A DNA stretch of 64,000 nucleotides from Chitinophagaceae bacterium (GCA_016720775.1 JADKJX010000010.1:69334-133333), one strand, 5' to 3'. Counted from the first letter of the stretch, positions 34,944 through 43,594 are shown. The notes: generated from the letters alone by a model not told the origin. Numbers and translations: made by a program.

Positions 34944-35456
34944 TTAGTCGTAAATAAAGACCAATTTTTTATTGAGTACTCCATCGCTTTGTAGAAGTTC
35001 TGCAAGTGTTCCGTCATGATTATATACTAAAAAGAACTTCGTTCCTAAGTCATTAATTTCTGTGATTTGATTTTTGTCGTTATACTTGTAAGTAAAGTTA
35101 TTGATCGTACCGCTGCCATTGACAGTCATTTTAACTACTCGTTTCTTATCATCATATTCATAACACTTAACTGTTGCTGGATAAACTTTCATGTCACATT
35201 CTTTGTCTTTAGCTGCATTCTTAAAAACACCGTTAGTGGGAACATAATATGGCAAGTGAAAATTACTGGATGCGAAGAAGAGGTCAATTGGAATTTCTGA
35301 AAAATTGAAGTACTTCCTCTTGAGCAATGTGTCAACTGTGACTTTCAAGTTGGGGTTTTGGTTGTCAAAAAATATAACAGTCACTTTTGAACCTTTTCTT
35401 TGTCCAAATGCATTTAAAGCAATTAAAGTTAGTGTCAACAAAAGGATATGTCGCAT
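34944..35456 (-). CDS. secreted protein with YD-repeat-like end
   Basis: A 170-residue protein with a signal peptide ending LIALNAFGQ, starting at the ATG at 35456 (a GTG five codons earlier is possible). The second half carries CYEYDDKKRVVKMTVNGSGT, FTYKYNDKNQITEINDLGT and FFLVYNHDGTLAEL, short Y-x-x-x-G/N-R-x-x-x-I/V repeats like those of RHS/YD proteins. It is too short for a full cage and is probably a small secreted repeat protein. It is the only gene of cassette 30. Confidence 0.6.
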   Translation of the reverse strand: MRHILLLTLTLIALNAFGQRKGSKVTVIFFDNQNPNLKVTVDTLLKRKYFNFSEIPIDLFFASSNFHLPYYVPTNGVFKNAAKDKECDMKVYPATVKCYEYDDKKRVVKMTVNGSGTINNFTYKYNDKNQITEINDLGTKFFLVYNHDGTLAELLQSDGVLNKKLVFIYD

Positions 35457-35509
35457 ATTTTTAATTGTCACTCTTGAACAATTTTGGAGGTTGCGTCAAA
35501 GTAGCAGCC

Positions 35510-35699
35510 AACGTGGCAGGCTTGCTGCTGTGGGGGATTGTTGCTGTGTCCGCCCCGGCGCAAAACCTGATTAAAGAAACGAATTTTTATTTTAAAAGTA
35601 AAACCGATTAGTAAACGGTCAACCCCATAGCCAAAGTTGAATAGGGGAGTAATGCCTGGATTTCCTTCCGTCTGCCCCCATAGCAGCAAACCCAATGTT
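35510..35699 (-). repeat. attC-31, type A
   Basis: It ends cassette 31. Its right arm GTTAGCGGAT pairs with ATCCGCTAAC before attC-32. Confidence 0.92.
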
Positions 35700-35728
35700 A
35701 GCGGATGTTTTAGCCAACGATAATAAAG

Positions 35729-36228
35729 TTAATACAGAACAAATGTCTTACTGCATACTAGTTTATTCTCTATGTAAATATTCACTGTCCAATTGCCTTT
35801 GACCGTTTCATAGGGTTCGTCTAAACTATAGGAAGAAGCTGATGGAATATTAGTTGGTCTCTTAGTTGTGTATTTAATACTTTTAAAAGTTTCACCCTTT
35901 TCATTTTTTATTTTTTTTGGGTAAATCCATTCAATAACAACATCAATGTCTACAGTGTCTTTTGCATTTACAATATATACTACGCCGAAATTAGCTTTTG
36001 GTAAAGCTTGAATTGAAAGTGATTTATCAACAATTTCAAAGTCGTCTAACCAACCATGAGTGCCGGTTGGGCTGCTCTTAAGCTCGTCGACTGTCCGACC
36101 TTTCACTTTTGCAAGGCCATAGTCAAGTTCTTTAAATTCCAATTCACCATATGTTTTAGAATTAACTGTTGTTTGCGAAAATGAATTTTGAATGACAAAA
36201 GTGTCAGTAGTGTTAGAATAATCTTCAT
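35729..36228 (-). pseudogene. secreted protein of unknown function, frameshift after signal peptide
   Basis: The ATG at 36228 gives a signal peptide KIILTLLTLLSF, after which the frame shifts near 36190 to QNSFSQTTVNSKTYGELEFK and continues intact through IVDKSLSIQALPKANFGVVY, DVVIEWIYPKKIKNEKGE and NWTVNIYIENKLVCSKTFVL. The joined protein is about 166 residues. The 137-residue body alone (35729-36142) lacks a secretion signal. No family is recognised. The break is a one-base indel and may be a sequencing error. Confidence 0.55.
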
Positions 36229-36282
36229 TGATTATAGTTTAATTATTAATAAGGAATGTGAGTGTACAAAAAAATATCCGCT

Positions 36283-36471
36283 AACGTGGCAGGCTTGCTG
36301 CTGTGGGGGATTGTTGCTGTGTCCGCCCCGGCGCAAAACCTGATTAAAGAAACGAATTTTATTTTAAATGTAAAACCGATTAGTAAACGGTCAAGCCCAT
36401 AGCCAACGCTGAATAGGGGAGTAATGCCTGGATTTACTTCCGTCTGCCCCCATAGCAGCAAACCTTATGTT
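36283..36471 (-). repeat. attC-32, type A
   Basis: It ends cassette 32. Its right arm GTTGGCTGCA pairs with TGCAGCCAAC before attC-33. Confidence 0.92.
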
Positions 36472-36479
36472 GGCTGCAG

Positions 36480-36866
36480 TTACTTATCGGGTACCACTTC
36501 TTCGTCTACTATTCTTAAGAAAAGATATACTTTTTTAGGATTGTTTTTTGAGCTTGTGAATTGAATTTCGGCTCCTCTGAAATGATCTTTGAATTTTACT
36601 TGTCTGTTTTCGGTACTTTTATCTGCCCAAGTTATTACAAGTTTACTTGCACTATCGAATGTATATGTTCCAGTTCGTGGAGTCTTACTCCAAACATCTT
36701 CACTTGCAAGTCCTCTTCTTTCTTCAATGGTTCCATTCGCTTTTATAAAAAATTGAATTGTGTTAGCTGAGTCTCGCCAAATCCAAGAACCAATAATTGG
36801 TTTTGATTGAGAATAACAAGCAATGGAGAAAAATAGAATAGAGGTAATCAAAAAACACTTTTTCAT
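36480..36866 (-). CDS. secreted lipocalin-like protein
   Basis: A 128-residue protein with a signal peptide ending SIACYSQ. The body reads PIIGSWIWRDSANTIQFFIK, TGTYTFDSASKLVITWADKS and EIQFTSSKNNPKKVYLFLRI, a small beta-barrel pattern (G-S-W, F-x-x-N-G-T, Y-x-x-D) like lipocalin-like Bacteroidota proteins. The start is the ATG at 36866. It follows the small membrane protein in the same cassette with a 25-bp gap. Confidence 0.6.
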   Translation of the reverse strand: MKKCFLITSILFFSIACYSQSKPIIGSWIWRDSANTIQFFIKANGTIEERRGLASEDVWSKTPRTGTYTFDSASKLVITWADKSTENRQVKFKDHFRGAEIQFTSSKNNPKKVYLFLRIVDEEVVPDK

Positions 36867-36891
36867 ATATTTTATTTTAATTCTAATGTGG

Positions 36892-37086
36892 TTACCTTTT
36901 TTGGTTGTTGACAACAACTGTAAGAATAAAGAAAGTTATGGCTGCGAAAATTAAGACAAGATAACTTTCGCCACTTGTTGAGGGTCGGTTAGGATCTCCA
37001 GTACTGATATGAATTATTTCTGAGGCAAAGCCACCAGCCAATAAACTAACTAGAACTCTAATCCAGGTTTTCTGTAAGTACTTCAT
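36892..37086 (-). CDS. small membrane protein of unknown function
   Basis: A 64-residue protein: WIRVLVSLLAGGFASEIIHI, then a STGDPNRPSTSGESY loop and a second helix LVLIFAAITFFILTVVV. The WIRVLVSLLAGGF...GDPNRP pattern is recurrent in small Bacteroidota membrane proteins of unknown role. It is the first gene of the two-gene cassette 32. Confidence 0.6.
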   Translation of the reverse strand: MKYLQKTWIRVLVSLLAGGFASEIIHISTGDPNRPSTSGESYLVLIFAAITFFILTVVVNNQKR

Positions 37087-37115
37087 GTTCTATAAAGTTT
37101 GAATAAATTGCAGCC

Positions 37116-37306
37116 AACGTGGCAGGCTTGCTGCTGTGGGGGATTGTTGCTGTGTCGGCCCCGGCTGCAAAACCTAATTAAAGAAACGAATTTTTATTTT
37201 TAAAATAAAACTGATTAATAAACGGTCAACCCCATAGCCAAAGCTGAATAGGGGAGTAATGCCTGGATTTCCTTCCTTCTGCCCCCATAGCAGCAAACCT
37301 TATGTT
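37116..37306 (-). repeat. attC-33, type A
   Basis: It ends cassette 33. Its right arm GTTACCTGCA pairs with TGCAGGTAAC before attC-34. Confidence 0.92.
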
Positions 37307-37314
37307 ACCTGCAG

Positions 37315-37824
37315 TTATTTTATACGAACTAGCTTTAAAACAATTAGATGATAAATGTCTTCTTTAGGGGAATGGCTGAGATCTTCATATTTCCAAACAA
37401 GTTTATCTTGAAAACTTTCTATAAGCCGGAAAGAGGATTCTAATTCTCCAGCATAAAATAAAGTCAAGACTTGCTTATCTAAATCGTATTTCCACTTCCA
37501 TTTGCCCAGCCTGTTTGAGACTGTCCAAGCTTTAACATTGTGATCCGATACTTCAGCTCGATCTTTTCTTTTGAGTTTTATTTTTGTAATGTCTTTCTCC
37601 TTATTATAATCCAGTTCTCGATATTGTATATTCAATTTTTGAAATTCATTGAGTGTGTCAATAATCCTATATAGATATACAGTGTCGGATTTGTAAAAAT
37701 TTCTATTTGAGTTGTCAGTACACCATTCTGTTTCAATTAATTCAGATTTTTTAAGACCTTGTCCTTCTAAGCAGAGGCTCGGAATTAAGAAACAAAAAAT
37801 GGTGATATATTTTATGATGCTCAA
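37315..37824 (-). CDS. secreted protein of unknown function
   Basis: A 169-residue protein starting with TTG at 37824, followed by a signal-like segment YITIFCFLIPSLCLEGQG. The body (LIETEWCTDNSNRNFYKSDT, IIDTLNEFQKLNIQYRELDY, GKWKWKYDLDKQVLTLFYAG) is beta-rich and resembles small lipocalin-like secreted proteins without a clear family match. It ends nine bases before attC-33. It is the sole gene of cassette 33. Confidence 0.55.
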   Translation of the reverse strand: MSIIKYITIFCFLIPSLCLEGQGLKKSELIETEWCTDNSNRNFYKSDTVYLYRIIDTLNEFQKLNIQYRELDYNKEKDITKIKLKRKDRAEVSDHNVKAWTVSNRLGKWKWKYDLDKQVLTLFYAGELESSFRLIESFQDKLVWKYEDLSHSPKEDIYHLIVLKLVRIK

Positions 37825-37848
37825 ATTGGAAGGCTCTTAATTGCAGGT

Positions 37849-38039
37849 AACGGGCAGGGCTTGCTGCTGTGGGGGATTGTTGCTGTGTCCGCCCCGGCTG
37901 CAAAACCTGATTAAAGAAACGATTTTTTATTTTAAAAGTAAAACCGATTAGTTAACGGTCAACCCGATAGCCAAAGCTGAATAGTGGAGTAATGCCTGGA
38001 TATTCTTCCGTCTGCCCCCATAGCAGCAAACCTAATGTT
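37849..38039 (-). repeat. attC-34, type A
   Basis: It ends cassette 34. Its right arm GTTGGGCGGACGTGC pairs with GCATGCCGCCCAAC before attC-35, with a one-base bulge. Confidence 0.9.
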
Positions 38040-38063
38040 GGGCGGACGTGCTTTTACGTCTGA

Positions 38064-38456
38064 TTACGTGTTGGAATGAAGAGCCATAGTATTTCCTTCA
38101 GTGTCGATAAAGAATGCCATAAAACCATATTGACCAATGGATGTTTTTGGCATAGTTGCTTTTCCGCCAGCATTTTCAATTCGATCTAATACATTTTGAA
38201 GGTCAGGATTGGCATTGAGATAAATTATGGAACCAGTTGAACTCGGTGTGTGCATTGGACTTTGAGCCAAGCCGCCAGCAATTTTTCCTAACATAGGATC
38301 AAATGGGAACATTGCATACTTCATACCAGGCATTTCCATCTCTTCCATTTGGATTTCAAAAATAGTTTCGTAGAATTTTTTTGCTCTGGAAATATCTACA
38401 ACTGGAATTTCAAACCAATTAATTGCGTTTGTTTTGGAACTCATTTTGTCGTTCAT
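38064..38456 (-). CDS. VOC family protein
   Basis: A 130-residue single-domain VOC protein: INWFEIPVVDISRAKKFYET at the start, GMKYAMFPFDPMLGKIAGGL, then SIIYLNANPDLQNVLDRIEN, GGKATMPKTSIGQYGFMAFF and IDTEGNTMALHSNT. This is the common short glyoxalase-like group of Bacteroidota; the substrate is unknown. An ATG four codons later is an equally good start. It is the only gene of cassette 34. Confidence 0.8.
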   Translation of the reverse strand: MNDKMSSKTNAINWFEIPVVDISRAKKFYETIFEIQMEEMEMPGMKYAMFPFDPMLGKIAGGLAQSPMHTPSSTGSIIYLNANPDLQNVLDRIENAGGKATMPKTSIGQYGFMAFFIDTEGNTMALHSNT

Positions 38457-38573
38457 GTGAAATACTTTTATTGTTAAATAATACTAATCCTTGCAAGTTG
38501 AAAGTAAGAAATTTTAAGCAAAAGACCTTGCTTACCTCTTTGATAACTATATGGTAACTTGAGCATGCCGCCC

Positions 38574-38764
38574 AACGTGGCAGGCTTGCTGCTGTGGGGG
38601 ATTTTTGTTGTGTCCGCCCCACCCGCAAAACCTGATTAAAGAAACGAATTATTATTTAAAACGTAAAGTCAATAAGCAAATGGTCAACCCCATAGCCAAA
38701 GCTGAATAGGGGAGTAATGCCTGGATTTTCTTCCGTCCGCCCCCATAGCAGCAAACCTAATGTT
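38574..38764 (-). repeat. attC-35, type A
   Basis: It ends cassette 35, the ParDE pair. Its right arm GTTAGCTGTG pairs with CACAGCTAAC before attC-36. It carries GTCCGCCCCACCCGC where most have CCGGC. Confidence 0.9.
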
Positions 38765-38774
38765 AGCTGTGGTT

Positions 38775-39074
38775 TTACTCTTGCATTCTGTTTTTGAGAT
38801 CCATTTTCCCATGCAAGATTCTGGCTATTTCAATTTTGTCAGCACTGAGTTTCCTGTAGAATAGTATGTGCTGTCCAGCTCTAAATCCAAAAATTTCGGT
38901 ATTAATTTCGTGATAATTTTTGCCTGTGACTTTGCCATCTGCCAAATCTTGGCAAGAGTCTAAAAGCATGAAGTAATATTTATCAGCTTGTTTCTCTGAC
39001 CAAGTATCAACTGTATATTCCCAAATTGCAGATAAATCTAGAACAGCTTTGTTTGTAAGTGTATAACTAGCCAT
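38775..39074 (-). CDS. parE: ParE-family toxin
   Basis: A 99-residue toxin: ASYTLTNKAVLDLSAIWEYT, VDTWSEKQADKYYFMLLDSC, NTEIFGFRAGQHILFYRKLS and KIEIARILHGKMDLKNRM. The A-x-x-D-L-x-x-I-x-x-Y-T start and the I-x-R-I-L-H-x-x-M-D ending are standard ParE features; these toxins poison DNA gyrase. It overlaps the ParD gene by eight bases. It is intact, so with ParD it forms a likely functional addiction module in cassette 35. Confidence 0.9.
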   Translation of the reverse strand: MASYTLTNKAVLDLSAIWEYTVDTWSEKQADKYYFMLLDSCQDLADGKVTGKNYHEINTEIFGFRAGQHILFYRKLSADKIEIARILHGKMDLKNRMQE

Positions 39075-39318
39075 TTCTTCGTCTAGCAGCTTTTAATTTT
39101 TCAAGATGCTTTTTGGGGTTGAAGTTTTTGGCTACACCACTTTCGATACCTTCTGCTATGGCTTTTTTGAGAGCTACTATTTTAACTTCTTCCTCTTCAA
39201 GAAGTCGAAGTCCAGCCCTGATAACTTCACTAGCATTTTTAAATCTTCCCGTTGAAACTTTGTCGTCAACGAAATCCTCAAAATGATTTCCTAGTGAAAT
39301 GGAGGTATTGCGTCCCAT
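39067..39318 (-). CDS. parD: ParD-family antitoxin
   Basis: An 83-residue ribbon-helix-helix antitoxin: GRNTSISLGNHFEDFVDDKV, then STGRFKNASEVIRAGLRLLE, the ParD hallmark, and a Lys-rich tail that binds the toxin. The start is the ATG at 39318; the longer frame upstream lies in non-coding DNA and attC-36. A palindrome lies 21 bases upstream. It is first in the operon, as usual. Confidence 0.9.
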   Translation of the reverse strand: MGRNTSISLGNHFEDFVDDKVSTGRFKNASEVIRAGLRLLEEEEVKIVALKKAIAEGIESGVAKNFNPKKHLEKLKAARRRNG

Positions 39319-39338
39319 TGGCTTAAATTTTAATAAAA

Positions 39339-39355
39339 TTACCAAATTTTGGTAA
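39339..39355. promoter_or_regulatory. palindromic operator upstream of parD
   Basis: TTACCAAA, one T, then TTTGGTAA form a perfect 17-bp palindrome 21 bases before the parD start. A second partial copy, CCAAATTTT, follows at 39360-39368. ParD antitoxins autorepress by binding such repeats, so this is the probable operator. That it is bound is inference. Confidence 0.55.
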
Positions 39356-39390
39356 CTTTCCAAATTTTGAGGTGTAAAAAAATCACAGCT

Positions 39391-39579
39391 AACGTGCAAG
39401 GCTTGCTGCTGTGGGGGAATAGTTGCTGTGTCCGCCCCCATGACGATGCACATAAAGGAACGAAAATTTTATTTAAAACGGGAAGCGAATTATAAAACGG
39501 TCAAGCCCCACAACAAAGATTGGTAGCGGACCATTGCCGAAGAAAGTTTGTCAAGCCCAGCTTGCGGCAAACCCATGTT
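39391..39579 (-). repeat. attC-36, type E
   Basis: It begins like type A (GTGCAAGGCTTGCTGCTGTG) but has CCCCCATGACGATGCACATA in the middle and a different right half, AAGATTGGTAGCGGACCATT and GCTTGCGGCAAACCCATGTT. Its right arm GTTGCACGCA pairs with TGCGTGCAAC before attC-37. Confidence 0.87.
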
Positions 39580-39591
39580 GCACGCAGCTGA

Positions 39592-40062
39592 TTATAATAC
39601 CGCACTTTCAAATTTGTCAAGATAAAATGTCCCCTTAATATTTTTGAGCCTAGCTTCGACAACAATGTTGTTATATGGAAAATGTATTCGTAAAGACTTT
39701 TGTTTGTTAAAATTATATTCTCGCAAAATAAAAACGTTGTTTTGATTTTTTAAAACAAAATATGGCTCATACTTTTTGATACTATCAATTACAGATCCTG
39801 TATTTACTATCTTTAAATCATGTCCTAACCAAGTGCTGAAATTGGCCTTTCCCAATAAATTGTCAGGATCAAGAATAAGTAAAACTCCTGTTGTGGCAAC
39901 ATTACAGTGATTAAATCTGTCGACTACCTTTTGTGATGTAATAAATAAATGAATAATGCTGTCCTTAGTGAATGCTTTATAGTTCTGAGCCAAACCTGTC
40001 AGGCTTTGCCATACGCAAATTATGGTGACTATAAGTTTTTGGGATTTAAGAAAAATTGTCAT
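39592..40062 (-). CDS. secreted protein of unknown function
   Basis: A 156-residue protein starting at the ATG at 40062, with a signal peptide ending SLTGLAQ. The body (FTKDSIIHLFITSQKVVDRF, GVLLILDPDNLLGKANFSTW, YFVLKNQNNVFILREYNF) has no known motif. The open frame that extends upstream through attC-37 is not coding. It is the sole gene of cassette 36. Confidence 0.55.
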   Translation of the reverse strand: MTIFLKSQKLIVTIICVWQSLTGLAQNYKAFTKDSIIHLFITSQKVVDRFNHCNVATTGVLLILDPDNLLGKANFSTWLGHDLKIVNTGSVIDSIKKYEPYFVLKNQNNVFILREYNFNKQKSLRIHFPYNNIVVEARLKNIKGTFYLDKFESAVL

Positions 40063-40109
40063 AGTATAAATTTTCCTTGCTTTAGGGACTGTAACTTGAA
40101 GTTGCGTGC

Positions 40110-40298
40110 AACGTGGCAGGCTTGCTGCTGTGGGGGATTGTTGCTGTGTCCGCCCCGGCTGCAAAACCTGATTAAAGAAACGAATTATTATTTTAAATGT
40201 AAAACTGATTAATAAACGGTCAACCCCGTAGCCAAAGTTGAATAGGTGAGTAATGCCTGGATTTCCTTCCGTCTGCCCCCATAGCAGCAAACCATGTT
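40110..40298 (-). repeat. attC-37, type A
   Basis: It ends cassette 37. Its right arm GTTGCCTGCAGTAC pairs with GTATTGCAGGCAAC before attC-38, with one wobble-type mismatch. Confidence 0.9.
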
Positions 40299-40323
40299 GC
40301 CTGCAGTACATTTAGAATGATGC

Positions 40324-40908
40324 TCATAGTTTTTTGATATAGTCAACCGCACTTTCAGGTCTTGCTTGAATTATTCCGTTTCTGTTAACCACAAAGTAGG
40401 CCGGAAAAAAAGTTACGTTGTATACTTTCTGTAATTCTAAAAGCCTGTCACTTGAAACATCATTTTTTAATTTTTCATTGTCGGCTGTTTGCAAAACATA
40501 ATGTGTCCAATTAGAAAGCCTGTTCTCCAAGAAGGTAAACCTACCGGTATGAGCCTTAAGAGTTTCAAGCCATAACCAAGGTTGGTTAATTGAAATACTA
40601 ATAACTGAAATCTTTTTTTCTTTTCCATCCAGTACACTGGTAAATTGATTCAGTTCTTTGATACATGGTGGACAATCGTTAAACCAAAAATCAATAATTG
40701 TCAGATCCGATTTTGTAAAATCCAATTTTATCTGATTTCCCGAGCTATCTAAAATATTAGCGATTCTTAATTCTTCACCAATGTGTTCTGTCAGTGAAGT
40801 CTTTTGTTTGTCAAACCTTTTACTGTCCGAATTGCTTTGGCAGCCGTTTATTAGAAATAATTGCACAATGATCAAAAAGAGGAAGAGTGGCCGGATTATA
40901 TTTTTCAT
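40324..40908 (-). CDS. TlpA-like thioredoxin-fold lipoprotein
   Basis: A 194-residue protein starting at the ATG at 40908, with a lipoprotein signal (VQLFLINGCQS). The thioredoxin-like domain has DLTIIDFWFNDCPPCIKELN, giving the C-P-P-C active site, and TFFPAYFVVNRNGIIQARPE with the usual cis-Pro and D/N-x-x-G strands. Such periplasmic proteins reduce or oxidise disulfides, as in cytochrome maturation. It is the only gene of cassette 37 and has no redox partner nearby. Confidence 0.85.
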   Translation of the reverse strand: MKNIIRPLFLFLIIVQLFLINGCQSNSDSKRFDKQKTSLTEHIGEELRIANILDSSGNQIKLDFTKSDLTIIDFWFNDCPPCIKELNQFTSVLDGKEKKISVISISINQPWLWLETLKAHTGRFTFLENRLSNWTHYVLQTADNEKLKNDVSSDRLLELQKVYNVTFFPAYFVVNRNGIIQARPESAVDYIKKL

Positions 40909-40945
40909 GTTCAATGTTTCTGTGAACTGGAATGGTATTGCAGGC

Positions 40946-41136
40946 AACGTGGCAGGCTTGCTGCTGTGGGGGATTGTTGCTGTGTCCGCCCCGGCTGCAA
41001 AACCTGATTAAAGAAACGAATTTTTATTTTAAAAGTAAAACCGATTAGTTAACGGTCAACCCCATAGCCAAAGCTGAACAGGGGAGAAATGCCTGGATTT
41101 CCTTCCGTCTGCCCCCATAGCAGCAAACCTAATGTT
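40946..41136 (-). repeat. attC-38, type A
   Basis: It ends cassette 38. Its right arm GTTAGCGGTA pairs with TACCGCTAAC before attC-39. Confidence 0.92.
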
Positions 41137-41146
41137 AGCGGTAGAC

Positions 41147-41623
41147 CTACAAATTAGATTTACTTAAATTTACTAACTCACTTGCTTGAATTTTTAAGGC
41201 ATTCGATTTTTCTATGAGAGTTTGAATGCTTGGCAAAGTAGTATTCCCAGAAACTTTAAGCGCAACTATTTTATCATGACTTATATAAGCCATTATCATT
41301 CCTCTGATCTTATCTTTACGGGTAAATGTGTCGTACATATACCATACCCTAAGCAGAGTGTCGTTTATGAACCCAAATTGATACCCAATAAGTGAGTCTA
41401 CTTTTTTTCCTGATTTAAATTCTTCCCGATTCATTACTGAAAATATCTTCCCGTCAGATTTGTATGCATAGACTGATAATATATTCGATTTTTTGCCTTT
41501 TCTGAAATGCTGCAACTTGCCTTTCGTTGCCCTGTTGATTTCCCGATCTAACTCATCAACATTTAGCTGTGAAAAAAGGGAAATACTACTAAGTAATAAT
41601 ATTGAGAGTAAAATAAGTTTCAT
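41147..41623 (-). CDS. secreted protein of unknown function
   Basis: A 158-residue protein with a signal peptide ending SSISLFSQ. The body: LDREINRATKGKLQHFRKGK, VYAYKSDGKIFSVMNREEFK and GYQFGFINDTLLRVWYMYDT. Beta-rich middle, helical end. No family is recognised. It is the single gene of cassette 38, about ten bases before its attC. Confidence 0.55.
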   Translation of the reverse strand: MKLILLSILLLSSISLFSQLNVDELDREINRATKGKLQHFRKGKKSNILSVYAYKSDGKIFSVMNREEFKSGKKVDSLIGYQFGFINDTLLRVWYMYDTFTRKDKIRGMIMAYISHDKIVALKVSGNTTLPSIQTLIEKSNALKIQASELVNLSKSNL

Positions 41624-41655
41624 TTTGAATTAGGACTGCTAAAAGGTTTACCGCT

Positions 41656-41845
41656 AACGTGGCAGGCTTGCTGCTGTTGGGGATTGTTGCTGTGTCCGCC
41701 CCGGCGCAAAACCTGATTAAAGAAACGAATTTTTATTTAAACCGTGAAGTCGATTAGGTAACGGTCAAACCCATAGCCAAAGTTGAATAGGGGAGTTGTG
41801 TTGGGATTTCCTTCCGTCTGCCCCCATAGCAGCAAACCTAATGTT
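41656..41845 (-). repeat. attC-39, type A
   Basis: It ends cassette 39. Its right arm GTTAGCTGTTG pairs with AACAGCTAAC before attC-40. Its middle (ACCGTGAAGTCGATTAGGTA) matches attC-48. Confidence 0.92.
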
Positions 41846-41859
41846 AGCTGTTGTTTTGT

Positions 41860-42582
41860 CTACCGGTTGGGTTTTCGTTTCCAAAAGTAGTTTTCTTTCA
41901 AACTGTCTGCTTCTAAAAAACTGTATTGATTAAAGTAAAACTTTCGTACAGCTTTTTTTAAATCTGCAATGTTGTGATAGCTGCCACTCATTTGTTCAGC
42001 ATTCGGTGTCCCTTCTTGTAAATGCCAATAGATACTATCTTTCTCGTCTGCGGAAAGATATGCCGGGTCTAAGTCGTTACCTAAATGATTTGGTTCAAAT
42101 TGTTGTGCATAAACAACAAAAATTTCTTTGCCAGATTGCGAATATATTATTGTGTCAATAAAGGCAGAAACTACTTTGATTCCGCCTGTCTCTCTGTTTC
42201 TTAATGCAATTAATGAATCAACTTGTACTGCAATGCGTAAACTGTCCGCCGAAACAATATTTTGGCTGAAGGGTCTTGGGTACATTGCCGTTAAGTCTGG
42301 TGTCCGATTATAATTAATGTTATGAACAAGTCCATTTGCCGCCATTATTGTCATTGGAAGTCCAAGTAGCAAGAATAAAAACGTGTCTATATATTTTTTG
42401 ACTTGCCGAATATGAAAAAGAATTATTGTCAAAGAGGCGGTAAATAGAATTAGAGATGTGTAACCAAGTCCGTCAAAAAAGTCGCCAAGTCCGCTGCCAC
42501 CGTGACCTGTAAACAATTTATAAATTGAATACAAAAGTCCAAGGCCTAAAATTGTTACTAAAAATTTTGTAGAGAGTTTCAT
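41860..42582 (-). CDS. membrane protein of unknown function (intact copy)
   Basis: A 240-residue protein with three hydrophobic helices (near residues 7-25, 40-56 and 66-83) and a soluble C-terminal domain: DSLRIAVQVDSLIALRNRET, VSAFIDTIIYSQSGKEIFVV, then WHLQEGTPNAEQMSGSYHNI. No family is recognised. A diverged and broken copy of the same gene is in cassette 47 (48809-49532). The start lies about 20 bases from the cassette edge, leaving no room for a normal promoter. Confidence 0.65.
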   Translation of the reverse strand: MKLSTKFLVTILGLGLLYSIYKLFTGHGGSGLGDFFDGLGYTSLILFTASLTIILFHIRQVKKYIDTFLFLLLGLPMTIMAANGLVHNINYNRTPDLTAMYPRPFSQNIVSADSLRIAVQVDSLIALRNRETGGIKVVSAFIDTIIYSQSGKEIFVVYAQQFEPNHLGNDLDPAYLSADEKDSIYWHLQEGTPNAEQMSGSYHNIADLKKAVRKFYFNQYSFLEADSLKENYFWKRKPNR

Positions 42583-42605
42583 ATTCGTGGGTGAAAATAA
42601 CAGCT

Positions 42606-42795
42606 AACGTGGCAGGCTTGCTGCTGTGGGGAATAGTTGCTGTGTCCGCCCGGCAACAAAACCTAATTAAAGAAACGAATTTTTATTTTAAAAGTGAAAC
42701 CGATTAGTTAACGGTCAACCCCATAGCCAAAGTTGAATAGGGGAGTAATGCCTGGATTTCCTTCCGTCTGCCCCCATAGCAGCAAACCATATGTT
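42606..42795 (-). repeat. attC-40, type A
   Basis: It ends cassette 40. Its right arm GTTGCCTGCC pairs with GGCAGGCAAC before attC-41, apart from a one-base slip. Confidence 0.9.
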
Positions 42796-42815
42796 GCCTG
42801 CCGTGTTTATTGAAC

Positions 42816-43343
42816 TTATCTTATATGATTCTTTTTTTTTTGGCTCAAGTCTTCTAGCATCGTGAAAATAGATTTTCTTACAGTGCTAGAAAGCGAATCT
42901 ATATAAAGTGGCTTAGCGAGATAATTAGTTTCTCTAGATAAATCGGGATGCTTCTTTGAAATCTTAACCATTAATTTAAAGGCATTGTACCTAAGTGATG
43001 GAGTATTACTAGTCTTTTGCCAAATTTTAGTACAAATATCAAATACGCAACCTTCATAGTTGTCATTTAATTCCATTTGCTGTAGGACTATTAATAGTTC
43101 TCTCTGTTGGCTATCCATTTTTGTCGGGAGCACATCAATAATTCGCTTGATATATTTACGTATTCTCTTGTCATTTGGAGACATGCAACCCCATAACAAC
43201 CATGCTGCTCTCCAAGAGTATCTGTGTTTATCTGCAATGGCTAATTTGATGAGTTCATCAAAGTCTTCAGGGTGGGATCTCATGAAAGAAATCAATTTGG
43301 CTTTATGTGAAATTACCAAGGTATGCTCCAGCTTAGTTTCCAT
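42816..43343 (-). CDS. all-helical (HEAT-like) protein of unknown function
   Basis: A 175-residue protein predicted to be all helices: KAKLISFMRSHPEDFDELIK, RYSWRAAWLLWGCMSPNDKR, IRKYIKRIIDVLPTKMDSQQ and LRYNAFKLMVKISKKHPDLS. The spacing resembles HEAT-repeat adaptor proteins and the SWRAAWLL motif recurs in Bacteroidota. It is cytoplasmic and the only gene of cassette 40. Its partner is unknown. Confidence 0.6.
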   Translation of the reverse strand: METKLEHTLVISHKAKLISFMRSHPEDFDELIKLAIADKHRYSWRAAWLLWGCMSPNDKRIRKYIKRIIDVLPTKMDSQQRELLIVLQQMELNDNYEGCVFDICTKIWQKTSNTPSLRYNAFKLMVKISKKHPDLSRETNYLAKPLYIDSLSSTVRKSIFTMLEDLSQKKKNHIR

Positions 43344-43404
43344 ATTTTTTTGCTTTTAGCGTCAATGCTCAAAATGGAATACGATTTCATTTAACATGGC
43401 AGGC

Positions 43405-43594
43405 AACGTGGCAGGCTTGCTGCTGTGGGGGATTGTTGCTGTGTCCGACCAGCCGAAAAGCCTGATTAAAGAAACGAATTTTTATTTTAAAAGTAAAACC
43501 GATTAGTTAACGGTCAACCCAATAGCCAAAGTTGAATAGGGGAGTGATGCCTGGATTTCCTTCCGTCTGCCCCCATAGCAGCAAACCTAATGTT
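43405..43594 (-). repeat. attC-41, type A
   Basis: It ends cassette 41. Its right arm GTTGTAGGCAGTGCC pairs with GGCATTGCCTACAAC before attC-42, the same arms as cassette 11. Confidence 0.9.

Noticed and set aside
35510..35699. Open frames of about 60 residues on the minus strand inside most attC sites (starting LLWGQTEGNPG...)
   Set aside because: They occur in nearly all copies because the repeat itself is conserved, break whenever the site has an indel, lie inside the recombination site, and match no protein family.
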